Part shown: piece by piece, positions 13,891-20,586 of the stretch
Layout of the letters: the number at the start of each line of letters is the position of its first letter
How positions within the stretch are numbered: position 1 is the stretch's first letter
Assembly (NCBI GenBank): GCA_965659945.1
Contig: CBFHYJ010000027.1
Span: 1-20,586 of the forward strand
Length of the DNA stretch: 20,586 nt
Reading direction: 5' to 3'
Source: VMDJ01 sp965659945
Lineage (GTDB): Bacteria; Pseudomonadota; Gammaproteobacteria; Chromatiales; Chromatiaceae
Made by a program: the position numbers and the translations under genes
Notes under the pieces: generated by a model
What the model saw: only the letters and a program-made list of their open reading frames with translations
Database searches by the model: none
Told to the model about the DNA's origin: nothing

Positions 13891-15162
13891 ATGCGCGTTC
13901 ACTTGCAGGCACTTGGCTGCCGACTCAATGAGGCCGAACTCGAAACGTGGTCACGAGACTTTCGTGAGCGCGGCATTTCGACCTGCAAGGACGTTGGCGA
14001 TGCCGACATCATTGTGATTAACACATGTGCGGTAACTTCTGAGTCGGTGAAAAAGTCACGTAATCTGATTCGTCGCGCACAACGCAACAACCCTAATGCC
14101 AGACTCATTATGAGTGGCTGCTATGCCGCCCTTTCTGCCGAACAAGCTGCTGATGAGCTCGGCGTAGACCTGGTTGTGGGCAATCACGAGAAAGATCGAC
14201 TAGTCGACATCGCTACCTCAGCATTCGAACTACCCACCATGCCAGTATCGGCTCAAGAACCGGGCGAGGTTTCATTATTAGAACGCGGCCGTCAGCGTGC
14301 CTTTATTAAAGTGCAAGACGGTTGTCGTTACCGTTGCACCTACTGCATCGTGACTATCGCGCGTGGTGAAGAACGCAGCCGTCCACTGGATGAAATACTA
14401 GATGAGATCAACGCACTGCATGCCGATGGCATTAGCGAAGTCGTTCTAGCTGGCGTGCATCTCGGTGGCTATGGCAGTGATAACGGTTCATCACTTTACG
14501 AATTAGTTGAAACTGTCCTGGCAAAAACCAGTATTCCTCGCATTCGATTAGGGTCGGTAGAGCCTTGGGATCTACCGGAAAACTTTTGGGCGCTGTTCAG
14601 TAACCCACGTTTGATGCCTCATCTTCATCTACCCATTCAATCGGGTGCTGATAGCGTGCTTCGCCGTATGTCGCGTCGTTGTAAAACCGGTGAATTCAGC
14701 TCATTGATCGAACAAGCTCGCCAAGCGATTCCTAAATTCAATGTCACCACCGATGTAATCGTCGGCTTCCCTGGCGAAACCGAAGAAGAGTGGCAAGAGA
14801 CTCTGGCCTTTGTTGATCGATTGAAGTTTGGCCACATTCATATCTTTGCGTTCTCAGCGCGTGAAGGTACGAAGGCAGCAACTTTGCCTATGCCCATTCC
14901 ACGTGAGACCAAACGAATTCGCAGTGAACAGCTGCATGAACTTGCTGCGCAACATAAACGAGAAACCTTTGAGCGTTATCTTGGTTCTGAATTTGACGTG
15001 CTATTCGAAGGTCAGAATGACGATCAACAGTGGCGCGGTTACACACCTAACTTTTTGCGCGTTGCTGTGAGTTCAAACGAGGATCTTGAAAACACGATTC
15101 GAAGCGTTCGCATCAATGCTATTAGCAATGATGGCGACCATCTGGTTGCAGAACTGATTTAA
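13891..15162 (+). CDS. mtaB: tRNA t6A37 methylthiotransferase (MtaB type), radical SAM
   Basis: The enzyme adds a methylthio group to threonylcarbamoyladenosine at position 37 of ANN-decoding tRNAs, giving ms2t6A. The 423-residue product has the UPF0004 domain with cluster cysteines C10, C46 and C77. The radical-SAM loop is C145-RYR-C149-TY-C152, followed by IVTIARGEERSRP. LHLPIQSGADSVLRRMSRR and VTTDVIVGFPGETEEEWQET are family blocks. The C-terminal 60 or so residues (RYLGSEFDVLFEGQ, then GYTPNFLRVAV) form a TRAM-like RNA-binding domain. The MtaB assignment rather than MiaB or RimO rests on the QALGCRLNEAE start and the GCRYRCTYCIV loop. Its stop overlaps the xthA stop by four bases. Confidence 0.9.
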   Translation: MRVHLQALGCRLNEAELETWSRDFRERGISTCKDVGDADIIVINTCAVTSESVKKSRNLIRRAQRNNPNARLIMSGCYAALSAEQAADELGVDLVVGNHEKDRLVDIATSAFELPTMPVSAQEPGEVSLLERGRQRAFIKVQDGCRYRCTYCIVTIARGEERSRPLDEILDEINALHADGISEVVLAGVHLGGYGSDNGSSLYELVETVLAKTSIPRIRLGSVEPWDLPENFWALFSNPRLMPHLHLPIQSGADSVLRRMSRRCKTGEFSSLIEQARQAIPKFNVTTDVIVGFPGETEEEWQETLAFVDRLKFGHIHIFAFSAREGTKAATLPMPIPRETKRIRSEQLHELAAQHKRETFERYLGSEFDVLFEGQNDDQQWRGYTPNFLRVAVSSNEDLENTIRSVRINAISNDGDHLVAELI

Positions 15163-15974
15163 ATATCCAGATCAACCCAAATCGGTGCGTGATCAGATGG
15201 CTTTTCCATCCCACGCAGATCATAAGCAACACCCGCATCTTTGACTTTGTCATTCAACATCGCTGTTGCCAGTAACACATCGATACGTAACCCACGCTTC
15301 GGATCGGCATTAAAGCCTTTGCTGCGGTAATCGAACCAACTAAATACATTATCAACCGATGGGTGAACGCTACGGAAGGTGTCATGCAGACCCCAACCTT
15401 GCAGACGTTCAAACCACTCGCGTTCTTCTGGCAAGAAACTGCACTTACCATCACGCAGCCAACGCTTCATGTTGCTATCACCGATACCAATATCAACATC
15501 TTGTGGCGCAATATTCACATCACCAATCACCATCAAGGCTTGCTCTGCTGAATACTGTGATTCAAGTAATGCTTGCAGCTCTTCGTAGAAACGCTTTTTA
15601 TGCGGAAACTTGATTTCGTGATCTCGACTTTCACCTTGCGGGAAATAACCATTGATCACGGTGAGCTGTTCACCCTTCGGAGTTTTGTAGGTACCCGTAA
15701 TTAATCGGCGTTGCGCGTCATCGTCATCGCTCGGCAAACCCAAGACTGCATTAACCGGCTCTTCTTTCGATAACAACGCCACACCATAGTGTGCCTTCTG
15801 CCCGTAAAAACGCACGTGATAGCCCATCTCCTGAATCATTTCGAGGGGAAAATCAGGATCATTTACCTTGGTTTCTTGCAAACCAATAACATCAGGGTCG
15901 TAGGTATCGCGAAGTGCTTCGAGTTGATGTAGACGCGCTCGCACGCCATTAATATTAAAAGACACTATGCGCAT
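15159..15974 (-). CDS. xthA: Exodeoxyribonuclease III (AP endonuclease)
   Basis: The enzyme cleaves at abasic sites and removes 3' blocks in base-excision repair. The 271-residue product (E. coli 268) carries all catalytic residues: N7/N9 in SFNINGVRARL, E34 in GLQETK, D152 and N154 in GDVNIAPQDVDIG, D232 in LRIDVLL, and D261-H262 in PSDHAPIW. Its ATG overlaps the stop of the preceding small gene by one base (TAATG), implying coupling. It converges with mtaB and shares a four-base stop overlap. Confidence 0.96.
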   Translation of the reverse strand: MRIVSFNINGVRARLHQLEALRDTYDPDVIGLQETKVNDPDFPLEMIQEMGYHVRFYGQKAHYGVALLSKEEPVNAVLGLPSDDDDAQRRLITGTYKTPKGEQLTVINGYFPQGESRDHEIKFPHKKRFYEELQALLESQYSAEQALMVIGDVNIAPQDVDIGIGDSNMKRWLRDGKCSFLPEEREWFERLQGWGLHDTFRSVHPSVDNVFSWFDYRSKGFNADPKRGLRIDVLLATAMLNDKVKDAGVAYDLRGMEKPSDHAPIWVDLDI

Positions 15975-16273
15975 TACTTCTGCCCCGCTATCTCGAATGT
16001 TTCTTTGTAACCCATCTGCTCACCATGACGATACGCCTGACCCCAAGCCATCACTTCATGACCTTGAAGATCCGCTTCGTCATCTAGCGAATGACCGCAT
16101 GGCTGTTGATCAGCTAGCAACTCGACTAGACCCTTCACCATGCCATTGGCATAGCCGCGGTTGTACCAAAGCTGACCATCTTCATGATTTTCTTGATACG
16201 CCGCAGTCTCTTCACGCAAGCGAGTGATTAGGTCACACAATTGGGTTATCAGTTCTTCTGGCAATGCAGTCAT
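15974..16273 (-). CDS. Conserved hypothetical small acidic protein coupled to xthA
   Basis: A 99-residue cytoplasmic protein with no signal peptide or membrane segment. It is helical in appearance: MTALPEELITQLCDLITRLR, then LWYNRGYANGMVKGLVELL, and finally HEVMAWGQAYRHGEQMGYKE. Conserved-looking aromatic/Gly stretches (WYNRGYANGM and WGQAYRHGEQMGY) suggest a real family, but I do not recognise a function. Its stop overlaps the xthA start (TAATG), so the two are probably one transcript; a repair-related role is only guilt by association. The start ATG at 16271-16273 faces the divergent membrane-protein gene across a 69-base gap with an inverted repeat. Confidence 0.8.
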   Translation of the reverse strand: MTALPEELITQLCDLITRLREETAAYQENHEDGQLWYNRGYANGMVKGLVELLADQQPCGHSLDDEADLQGHEVMAWGQAYRHGEQMGYKETFEIAGQK

Positions 16274-16284
16274 TGGAAATTCGG

Positions 16285-16309
16285 GTTACTCTTTTTTTAT
16301 TAGAGTAAC
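16285..16309. promoter_or_regulatory. Inverted repeat in the divergent gap between the xthA operon and the membrane-protein gene
   Basis: GTTACTCT (16285-16292) and AGAGTAAC (16302-16309) are perfect 8-bp arms with a 9-base AT-rich centre. It lies 12 bases before the leftward start codon and 34 bases before the rightward one, a suitable place for an operator. The T-rich centre rather than a T tail makes a terminator unlikely. Confidence 0.5.
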
Positions 16310-16342
16310 AGTCACTCCCCAACACGTCACCGGAAGATCCGT

Positions 16343-16654
16343 ATGCTTTTGAAACAACTTGGCCTCGTCCGAATCGGTCTGCTCGTTTTGAGCATCTTGT
16401 GCTACCCGATGGCGTTCTTTGCGGACATGAAGCCTGAGGGTATTGGCATCTTCACCGCCTACATCACCCCATCAGTCACCGTGATGCTAATTTTTGTCCT
16501 CGCGCTCGATGCTCTAATGAATCGCATCTTCATGATTGAGCGTGAACCCGAGATCACCGCCATGCACCGCACTCGCATGCGTGCTGACTTGCTCGTACTA
16601 GTTGGCCTGATCGGCTTTTGGTTCCCTTATTTCCGCTCCATCGGCGCCCTATAA
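16343..16654 (+). CDS. Small inner-membrane protein of unknown function
   Basis: A 103-residue protein with three predicted membrane helices: about 8-27 (VRIGLLVLSILCYPMAFF), 38-57 (FTAYITPSVTVMLIFVLALD) and 83-100 (ADLLVLVGLIGFWFPYF). A charged loop between the second and third helices contains MIEREPEITAMHRTRMR. I do not recognise the family. The ATG is preceded by CGGAAG about seven bases upstream. It lies 71 bases before proS on the same strand, and proS has its own probable promoter in that gap. Confidence 0.7.
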   Translation: MLLKQLGLVRIGLLVLSILCYPMAFFADMKPEGIGIFTAYITPSVTVMLIFVLALDALMNRIFMIEREPEITAMHRTRMRADLLVLVGLIGFWFPYFRSIGAL

Positions 16655-16683
16655 GTCGAAGCCACAAAAGCCCCGGCGCTTGA

Positions 16684-16715
16684 TAGAATTACGGTTTGTT
16701 GTAACTCACAAACCG
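16684..16715 (+). promoter_or_regulatory. proS: proS promoter -10 and overlapping 8-bp inverted repeat
   Basis: TAGAAT at 16684-16689 is a plausible -10 box (the -35 position, GCCACA, is weak). Right after it, CGGTTTGT (16692-16699) and ACAAACCG (16708-16715) form perfect 8-bp arms around an 8-base centre. The repeat ends 10 bases before the proS ATG, and no Shine-Dalgarno is visible in between (ATCTCTCTTC). It could act as an operator over the start site or as a leader hairpin. Confidence 0.5.
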
Positions 16716-16725
16716 ATCTCTCTTC

Positions 16726-18459
16726 ATGCGCACCTCTCAATTCCCGCTTCAAACCCTTAAAGAAGTTCCTGCCGACGCGCAGATTCCAAGCCATCAGCTA
16801 ATGATGCGTGCGGGCCTGATCCGCAAACTCGCAGCCGGTCTTTACACCTGGATGCCACTTGGACTTCGCGTACTGCGTAAAGTTGAAACGATTGTGCGCA
16901 GCGAGATGAACAAAGCTGGCGCACTCGAAGTGCTAATGCCTGCGGTGCAGCCTGCTGAGTTATGGGAAGAGTCTGGTCGCTGGCAGAAATACGGCGCCGA
17001 ACTACTCCGCCTGCAAGATCGCCATGGTCGCGACTTCTGCTTTGGCCCAACTCACGAAGAAATCATTACTGATCTGGCACGCAACGAGCTAAGCAGTTAC
17101 AAGCAACTACCGATCAACTTTTATCAGATTCAAACCAAGTTCCGTGATGAACGACGCCCACGTTTTGGCGTGATGCGCGCCCGTGAGTTCTTGATGAAAG
17201 ATGCGTACTCATTCCACGCGAATGCTGAATCACTGCAAGAAACCTACGATGTGATGCATGCAGCTTACTGCACAGTCTTTGAACGTTGTGGTTTGAACTA
17301 TCGCCCAGTCGCTGCAGATACCGGCAGCATTGGTGGTAATGCCTCACACGAGTTCCATGTACTTGCGGATGCCGGGGAAGATGCCATCGCCTTCTCAACC
17401 GAAAGTGATTACGCCGCTAACGTTGAACTAGCTGAAGCACTCGCGCCAAAAGCCCAAGCGGATGCTGCTAGCGAAGAGATGCGTACGGTTGATACGCCTA
17501 ACGCAAAAACTATTGATGAGATTGTTGAGCAATTCAAACAACCGATTGAACAAACCGTCAAAACATTAATCGTTTGCGCTAACGAAGAGGCTGACGCCGA
17601 GCTTGTTGCCATCATCATGCGTGGTGATCACGAGCTAAATGAAATTAAAGCGGCTAAGCACCCACTACTCACCGATCCCATTCAAATGGCGACCGAAAAA
17701 GAGATTCGTGCTGCGATTGGTGCTGGTCCAGGCTCACTTGGTCCAGTGGGTTTAAGTATGCCGATGTTGGTAGATCGTGCTGCTGCCGTCGCTAACGACT
17801 TCTCTGCCGGTGCTAACGAAGATGGTAAGCACTTCTTCGGTCTTAACTGGGGTCGCGATGTTGAGCTTGGCGAGGTTGTTGATCTACGCAACGTCATCGA
17901 AGGTGACCCAAGCCCATGCGGTAAAGGTCAGATCACTATCGCACGCGGTATCGAAGTAGGTCACATCTTCCAATTAGGTCAAACCTACAGCGAAAGGCTG
18001 AACTGCACCGTGTTAGATGAAAACGGTAAATCTATCGTCACCACCATGGGTTGTTATGGCATTGGTGTATCTCGCGTTGTGGGTGCTGCGATTGAGCAAC
18101 ACCACGATGACAACGGCATTGTTTGGCCAACCGCGATGGCGCCATTCCAAGTGACCTTAATCCCGATGAACATGAAGAAGTCTGAGCGCGTTCGCGAAGC
18201 TGCTGAAAAGCTCTACAACGAACTGAAAGACGCCGGCATTGATGTGTTGTTTGATGATCGTGATGCACGACCAGGTGTCATGTTTGCCGACTGCGAACTG
18301 ATTGGTATTCCACATCGCGTAGTCATTGGTGATCGCAGCTTAGATAACGGTGAAGTTGAGTATCGCGCGCGTACTGCAGACGAAAACGAGATGATGCCAC
18401 TTGAAAGTTTCGTTGAAACACTGCGCAATAAGATCAACGCAGAACTAACATATGCTTGA
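16726..18459 (+). CDS. proS: Prolyl-tRNA synthetase (bacterial type with editing domain)
   Basis: ProS charges tRNA-Pro with proline and edits mischarged Ala-tRNA-Pro. The 577-residue product (E. coli 572) is a class II synthetase. Motif 1 lies near 55-80, the GPTHEE loop at 108-112, and motif 2 FRDERRPRFGVMRAREF at 139-155. The inserted YbaK-like editing domain spans about 225-400 and includes the KTLIV segment and LGPVGL. Motif 3 is GCYGIGVSRVVGAAIEQHHD near 444-463. The C-terminal anticodon-binding domain includes VLFDDRDARPGVMFADCELIG. All parts are intact. No Shine-Dalgarno precedes the ATG. Confidence 0.97.
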   Translation: MRTSQFPLQTLKEVPADAQIPSHQLMMRAGLIRKLAAGLYTWMPLGLRVLRKVETIVRSEMNKAGALEVLMPAVQPAELWEESGRWQKYGAELLRLQDRHGRDFCFGPTHEEIITDLARNELSSYKQLPINFYQIQTKFRDERRPRFGVMRAREFLMKDAYSFHANAESLQETYDVMHAAYCTVFERCGLNYRPVAADTGSIGGNASHEFHVLADAGEDAIAFSTESDYAANVELAEALAPKAQADAASEEMRTVDTPNAKTIDEIVEQFKQPIEQTVKTLIVCANEEADAELVAIIMRGDHELNEIKAAKHPLLTDPIQMATEKEIRAAIGAGPGSLGPVGLSMPMLVDRAAAVANDFSAGANEDGKHFFGLNWGRDVELGEVVDLRNVIEGDPSPCGKGQITIARGIEVGHIFQLGQTYSERLNCTVLDENGKSIVTTMGCYGIGVSRVVGAAIEQHHDDNGIVWPTAMAPFQVTLIPMNMKKSERVREAAEKLYNELKDAGIDVLFDDRDARPGVMFADCELIGIPHRVVIGDRSLDNGEVEYRARTADENEMMPLESFVETLRNKINAELTYA

Positions 18460-18471
18460 TTTAGCAGCCAT

Positions 18472-18526
18472 TTGACACCGCGAGCATCAACAGTGACACT
18501 CGCACCCAATTCAATATCAACAGTGA
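18472..18526 (+). promoter_or_regulatory. fabA: fabA promoter region with 11-bp direct repeats
   Basis: A perfect TTGACA (18472-18477) is followed 17 bases later by GACACT, a weak -10 box (18495-18500). The 11-mer ATCAACAGTGA occurs at 18486-18496 and again at 18516-18526, exactly 30 bases apart. The first copy lies over the spacer/-10 and the second over the early leader, where regulators of unsaturated fatty acid genes act in other bacteria. The binding protein is unknown. Confidence 0.45.
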
Positions 18527-18535
18527 TGTAACAGC

Positions 18536-19057
18536 ATGGAAAAACAAACTCAGAATAGCTACACCCGTGAAGAACTACTGGATTGTGGTCACGGCAAACT
18601 TTTTGGTGAAGGTAACGCACAGCTGCCTGTACCGAACATGCTGATGATGGATCGCATCAACTTGATCACTGACGAAGGCGGCTTGCACGGCAAAGGTCAG
18701 ATCAAAGCCGAGCTCGACATCACTCCCAACCTCTGGTTCTTCGATTGCCACTTCCCTGGCGACCCTGTGATGCCAGGCTGTTTAGGCTTGGACGCCATGT
18801 GGCAATGTGTCGGCTTCTACCTCGCTTGGCTAGGTAACCCAGGTCACGGACGTGCCCTTGGAGTTGGTGAGGTTAAATTCACCGGTCAGGTACTCCCCAC
18901 CGCGAAAAAAGTAACCTACTATTTAGATATCAAGCGTGTAATCGCTCGCAAACTCGTATTAGGTATCGCAGATGGACGTATGGAAGTGGATGGTCGTGAA
19001 ATTTACACCGCGCAAGACTTGCGCGTGGGCTTGTTCACGGATACCGGCGGCTTCTAA
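18536..19057 (+). CDS. fabA: 3-hydroxydecanoyl-[ACP] dehydratase/isomerase
   Basis: FabA dehydrates 3-hydroxydecanoyl-ACP and isomerises trans-2- to cis-3-decenoyl-ACP, the branch to unsaturated fatty acids. The 173-residue product (E. coli 172) has the catalytic pair H72 in FFDCHFPGDPVMPG and D86 in CLGLDAMWQ, plus LGVGEVKFTGQVLP. These distinguish it from FabZ. The C-terminus DGREIYTAQDLRVGLF is typical. The partner gene fabB is not adjacent in this window; a DsrE-like gene follows and overlaps its 3' end. Confidence 0.96.
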   Translation: MEKQTQNSYTREELLDCGHGKLFGEGNAQLPVPNMLMMDRINLITDEGGLHGKGQIKAELDITPNLWFFDCHFPGDPVMPGCLGLDAMWQCVGFYLAWLGNPGHGRALGVGEVKFTGQVLPTAKKVTYYLDIKRVIARKLVLGIADGRMEVDGREIYTAQDLRVGLFTDTGGF

Positions 19058-19523
19058 ACACTCCTTTCTCACAGGGCTAGTCTTACTAGCCCTGTTCTCC
19101 TCTTCAGCATTCGCTGAATCTCTCAAAGACGTTCTTGAACTCAACGAAGCACCCCCAGGGGTTGTCTTCGAAATCGTCGAAGCCGGCGGTGATAGCTGGT
19201 ATGCAACCAGGCCCATGCTGCTAAAAGCCATCGATAAGCTGCACGCTAAATTTACGGATCTCGATATCGCTGTGGTGTCACATGGCAGCGAGCAGTTCGC
19301 ATTCACCAAAAAGAATCAGACCAAGTACAAAATTTTGCACGACACGGTGAAAGATCTTGGCGATAAGAACATCCACGTACACGTCTGCGGTGTGCATGCC
19401 AGCTGGCGCACCATGACAGCCGAAGACTTCCCAGATTATGTCGATGTCGCGCCGTCAGGCCCTGCGCAAATCAATCAGTATCGCGAGTTAGGATATGTCG
19501 TGGTTGATGACTATGCTGATTAA
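18990..19523 (+). CDS. Secreted DsrE/DsrF-like family protein
   Basis: The product is about 177 residues, starting from the ATG at 18990 (GGAAG just upstream). A GTG at 18996 and an ATG at 18972 are alternatives; no start codon lies closer to the signal core, so the gene overlaps fabA by about 68 bases. The hydrophobic core FLTGLVLLALFSSSAFA ends in a probable signal-peptidase I site after A42. The mature domain matches DsrE-like proteins: APPGVVFEIVE (54-64), LDIAVVSHGSEQFAF (91-105), VHVCGVHASW with a lone cysteine C133, and DYVDVAPSGPAQINQYRELGY. Function is not established for this branch; sulfur-relay or redox roles are inferred from the fold. The long basic N-region and the overlap leave the start uncertain. 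Confidence 0.78.
   Translation: MVVKFTPRKTCAWACSRIPAASKHSFLTGLVLLALFSSSAFAESLKDVLELNEAPPGVVFEIVEAGGDSWYATRPMLLKAIDKLHAKFTDLDIAVVSHGSEQFAFTKKNQTKYKILHDTVKDLGDKNIHVHVCGVHASWRTMTAEDFPDYVDVAPSGPAQINQYRELGYVVVDDYAD
19071..19095 (+). terminator. Terminator-like hairpin after fabA, inside the DsrE-like signal-peptide codons
   Basis: ACAGGGCTAG (19071-19080) and CTAGCCCTGT (19086-19095) form a perfect 10-bp stem with the loop TCTTA, starting 14 bases after the fabA stop. The following TCTCCTCTTC is pyrimidine-rich but not a pure T tract, so termination may be partial. The stem falls within the codons for the hydrophobic core of the next protein. Confidence 0.55.
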
Positions 19524-19584
19524 TGTGTCTTTATAAACCTAGCCATTATCTCAATGACTTTGCCTTCAATACCTAAGTAACCAT

Positions 19585-19612
19585 GGTGTGATTTTCCACC
19601 ACACACCTTTTT
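19585..19612 (+). terminator. Probable rho-independent terminator after the DsrE-like gene
   Basis: GGTGTG (19585-19590) pairs with CACACC (19602-19607) across an 11-base loop, followed by TTTTT (19608-19612). It lies about 60 bases after the stop. The stem is short, so confidence is moderate. Confidence 0.55.
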
Positions 19613-19689
19613 AGGCTTTCTTTTTTTACCGCCAGTAACAATCTTTACTTCCACCAAAGGTGCGTTAGAAAGTTTTTTTCGAGACATAA

Positions 19690-19712
19690 AAAAGCCGGCC
19701 CGAGGGCCGGCA
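19690..19712 (-). terminator. Rho-independent terminator of the DUF3501 gene
   Basis: On the leftward strand GCCGGCC and GGCCGGC form a very strong GC stem with a short loop of about four bases, followed by six T. It lies about 20 bases after the DUF3501 stop. Confidence 0.9.
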
Positions 19713-19734
19713 ATATCCATATGCTTTATAACAA

Positions 19735-20322
19735 TTAAACAGTCAGATCATCCGCTAGAGAATCTCTGATGTTTTGGGGAATTGGCTCCATGGCGTAGTC
19801 ATAGTGAGGGTGATCGATACCCATGCTAATGGACGCTCCATCTTTAACCGCTGCCACCATCTCTGGGGTCAACTCAATACGCATGAAGTGTACTGATGAG
19901 GTTTTGGTCTCATCCTCACGCTCCAGATCCTCATCTGAGATCGGAGTCACACGTGCAAAGTCAGCTACCTGAATCCACACATGACGCTCGATACCAATCA
20001 AATTAGCCAAAGCTACTTTGCGCTCTTCTGGGTCTGGGAACTCAACCATGAAGGTTGCTTTCCAGTTATGACCATCTGGAATCAGCGGGTTGTAGGCATC
20101 TATCTCTTCTTGAATACCTGCGGCCTCAAAAATCTTTTCGATGCGTAGCATCTCTTGAATCTGATACTGCATAGTCATGCGATCTTCAAAATACAAGTTC
20201 ACGTTTGGACCAATTTGTAGGCGACGATTCTTTTTATGTGCCATCACTTGAGCGCGATATTCTGGTCGCATCTCAGCGTACTTTTCTAACGTGTATAAAT
20301 CTTCTCTTGCTAGTTTTTCCAT
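19735..20322 (-). CDS. DUF3501 family protein
   Basis: The 195-residue cytoplasmic protein begins MEKLAREDLYTLEKYAEMRP. It contains the family-like blocks VMAHKKNRRLQIGPNVNLYFEDRMTMQYQIQEMLRIEKIFE (about 27-67), IDAYNPLIPDGHNWKATFMVEFPD and MGIDHPHYDY near 166-175. No catalytic motif is recognised; His/Glu/Asp residues in EDR, GHNW and HPHY could bind metal, which is speculative. The family is usually found with a GlpC-like Fe-S oxidoreductase and a rubrerythrin, and the gene upstream here is such an Fe-S protein. The start is supported by GGAG eight bases upstream. A strong terminator follows. Confidence 0.9.
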   Translation of the reverse strand: MEKLAREDLYTLEKYAEMRPEYRAQVMAHKKNRRLQIGPNVNLYFEDRMTMQYQIQEMLRIEKIFEAAGIQEEIDAYNPLIPDGHNWKATFMVEFPDPEERKVALANLIGIERHVWIQVADFARVTPISDEDLEREDETKTSSVHFMRIELTPEMVAAVKDGASISMGIDHPHYDYAMEPIPQNIRDSLADDLTV

Positions 20323-20343
20323 CGTTAACTCCAGTTATCTCGC

Positions 20344-20586
20344 TTAAATACCGTAAGCCATTCGGGCTAAGGTGATTGGGTGTTTTGGCTCACTGCCATC
20401 GCCCAATCCGTTAGCAATTTGGTGACCAGCCATCGCACAGTCGCTTGAGTAATAGTTTGGCTCTGCCTTTTTCACTCGATTCACCACAGGGCGCGCGATC
20501 TTCATCGAGTTCTCGTGGAACTCCTTCTTTACCGCATAAGTACCATCGTGGCCTGAGCAACGCTCAATCATGTCGACCTTAGTATT
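20344..20586 (-). CDS. GlpC/heterodisulfide-reductase-like Fe-S oxidoreductase, C-terminal 80 residues only
   Basis: The reading frame enters from the right edge and stops at 20344-20346. The visible part starts NTKVDMIERCSGHDGTYAVK, then SSDCAMAGHQIANGLG, and ends HPITLARMAYGI. This matches the end of CCG-domain (heterodisulfide reductase subunit B/GlpC-like) proteins that bind a cluster through Cys-rich motifs. An internal ATG at 20571 is not a real start, because the frame continues to the edge. It precedes DUF3501 by 21 bases on the same strand, forming a likely operon with a redox or oxidative-stress role (inferred from the known association with rubrerythrin). Confidence 0.85.
   Translation of the reverse strand, partial: NTKVDMIERCSGHDGTYAVKKEFHENSMKIARPVVNRVKKAEPNYYSSDCAMAGHQIANGLGDGSEPKHPITLARMAYGI

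Noticed and set aside
20344..20571. A complete 75-residue protein starting at the ATG at 20571
   Set aside because: The frame stays open to the window edge and matches the end of a longer Fe-S oxidoreductase, so the ATG is internal.

Overview
The window reads as chromosomal DNA of a marine-type gammaproteobacterium. The housekeeping proteins (RF3, RimI, LeuA, IlvC, ProS, FabA, exonuclease III) are of gammaproteobacterial type. Intergenic regions are short, GC content looks moderate, and there is a probable glycine-betaine-type uptake locus. No rRNA, tRNA, CRISPR array, insertion sequence or phage gene was found. The content is mainly core, and the unusual signals lie in gene boundaries, leaders and one odd protein.

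Layout. Positions 1-3094 hold a probable osmolyte-uptake locus: a leftward periplasmic binding protein (cut by the window edge), a rightward outer-membrane porin, and a rightward ProV-like ATPase that starts almost on the porin terminator. No permease is visible. From 12314 down to 3091 runs a long leftward series: ilvB-ilvN-ilvC (branched-chain amino acids), pssA (phosphatidylserine synthase), leuA, a 4Fe-4S uracil-DNA-glycosylase-fold protein with a psi(HolD)-like N-terminus, rimI, prfC and a MarR regulator. Several genes share one base at their junction (ilvB/ilvN, UDG-like/rimI), but intrinsic terminators or attenuators break the series before ilvB, between ilvC and pssA, and before leuA. 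The leuA leader contains a 33-codon leucine-rich leader peptide, a strong sigma70-like promoter and a terminator hairpin, which is the layout of classical transcription attenuation.

Further right come rmuC (leftward), mtaB (rightward), xthA with a coupled small gene (leftward), a small membrane protein, proS, fabA and a secreted DsrE/F-like protein (all rightward). The right edge holds a leftward pair: the C-terminus of a GlpC/heterodisulfide-reductase-like Fe-S protein and a DUF3501 protein.

How the genes fit together: IlvBN and IlvC make the dihydroxy acid precursors of valine, leucine and isoleucine, and LeuA commits to leucine under apparent attenuation by charged tRNA-Leu. The binding protein, porin and ATPase could form a route for an osmolyte across the envelope, and the neighbouring MarR protein resembles regulators of compatible-solute genes. 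FabA makes the branch point to unsaturated fatty acids, and PssA starts phosphatidylethanolamine synthesis. The two observations most worth following are the leuA leader attenuator and the possible psi-type clamp-loader subunit built on an Fe-S glycosylase scaffold.
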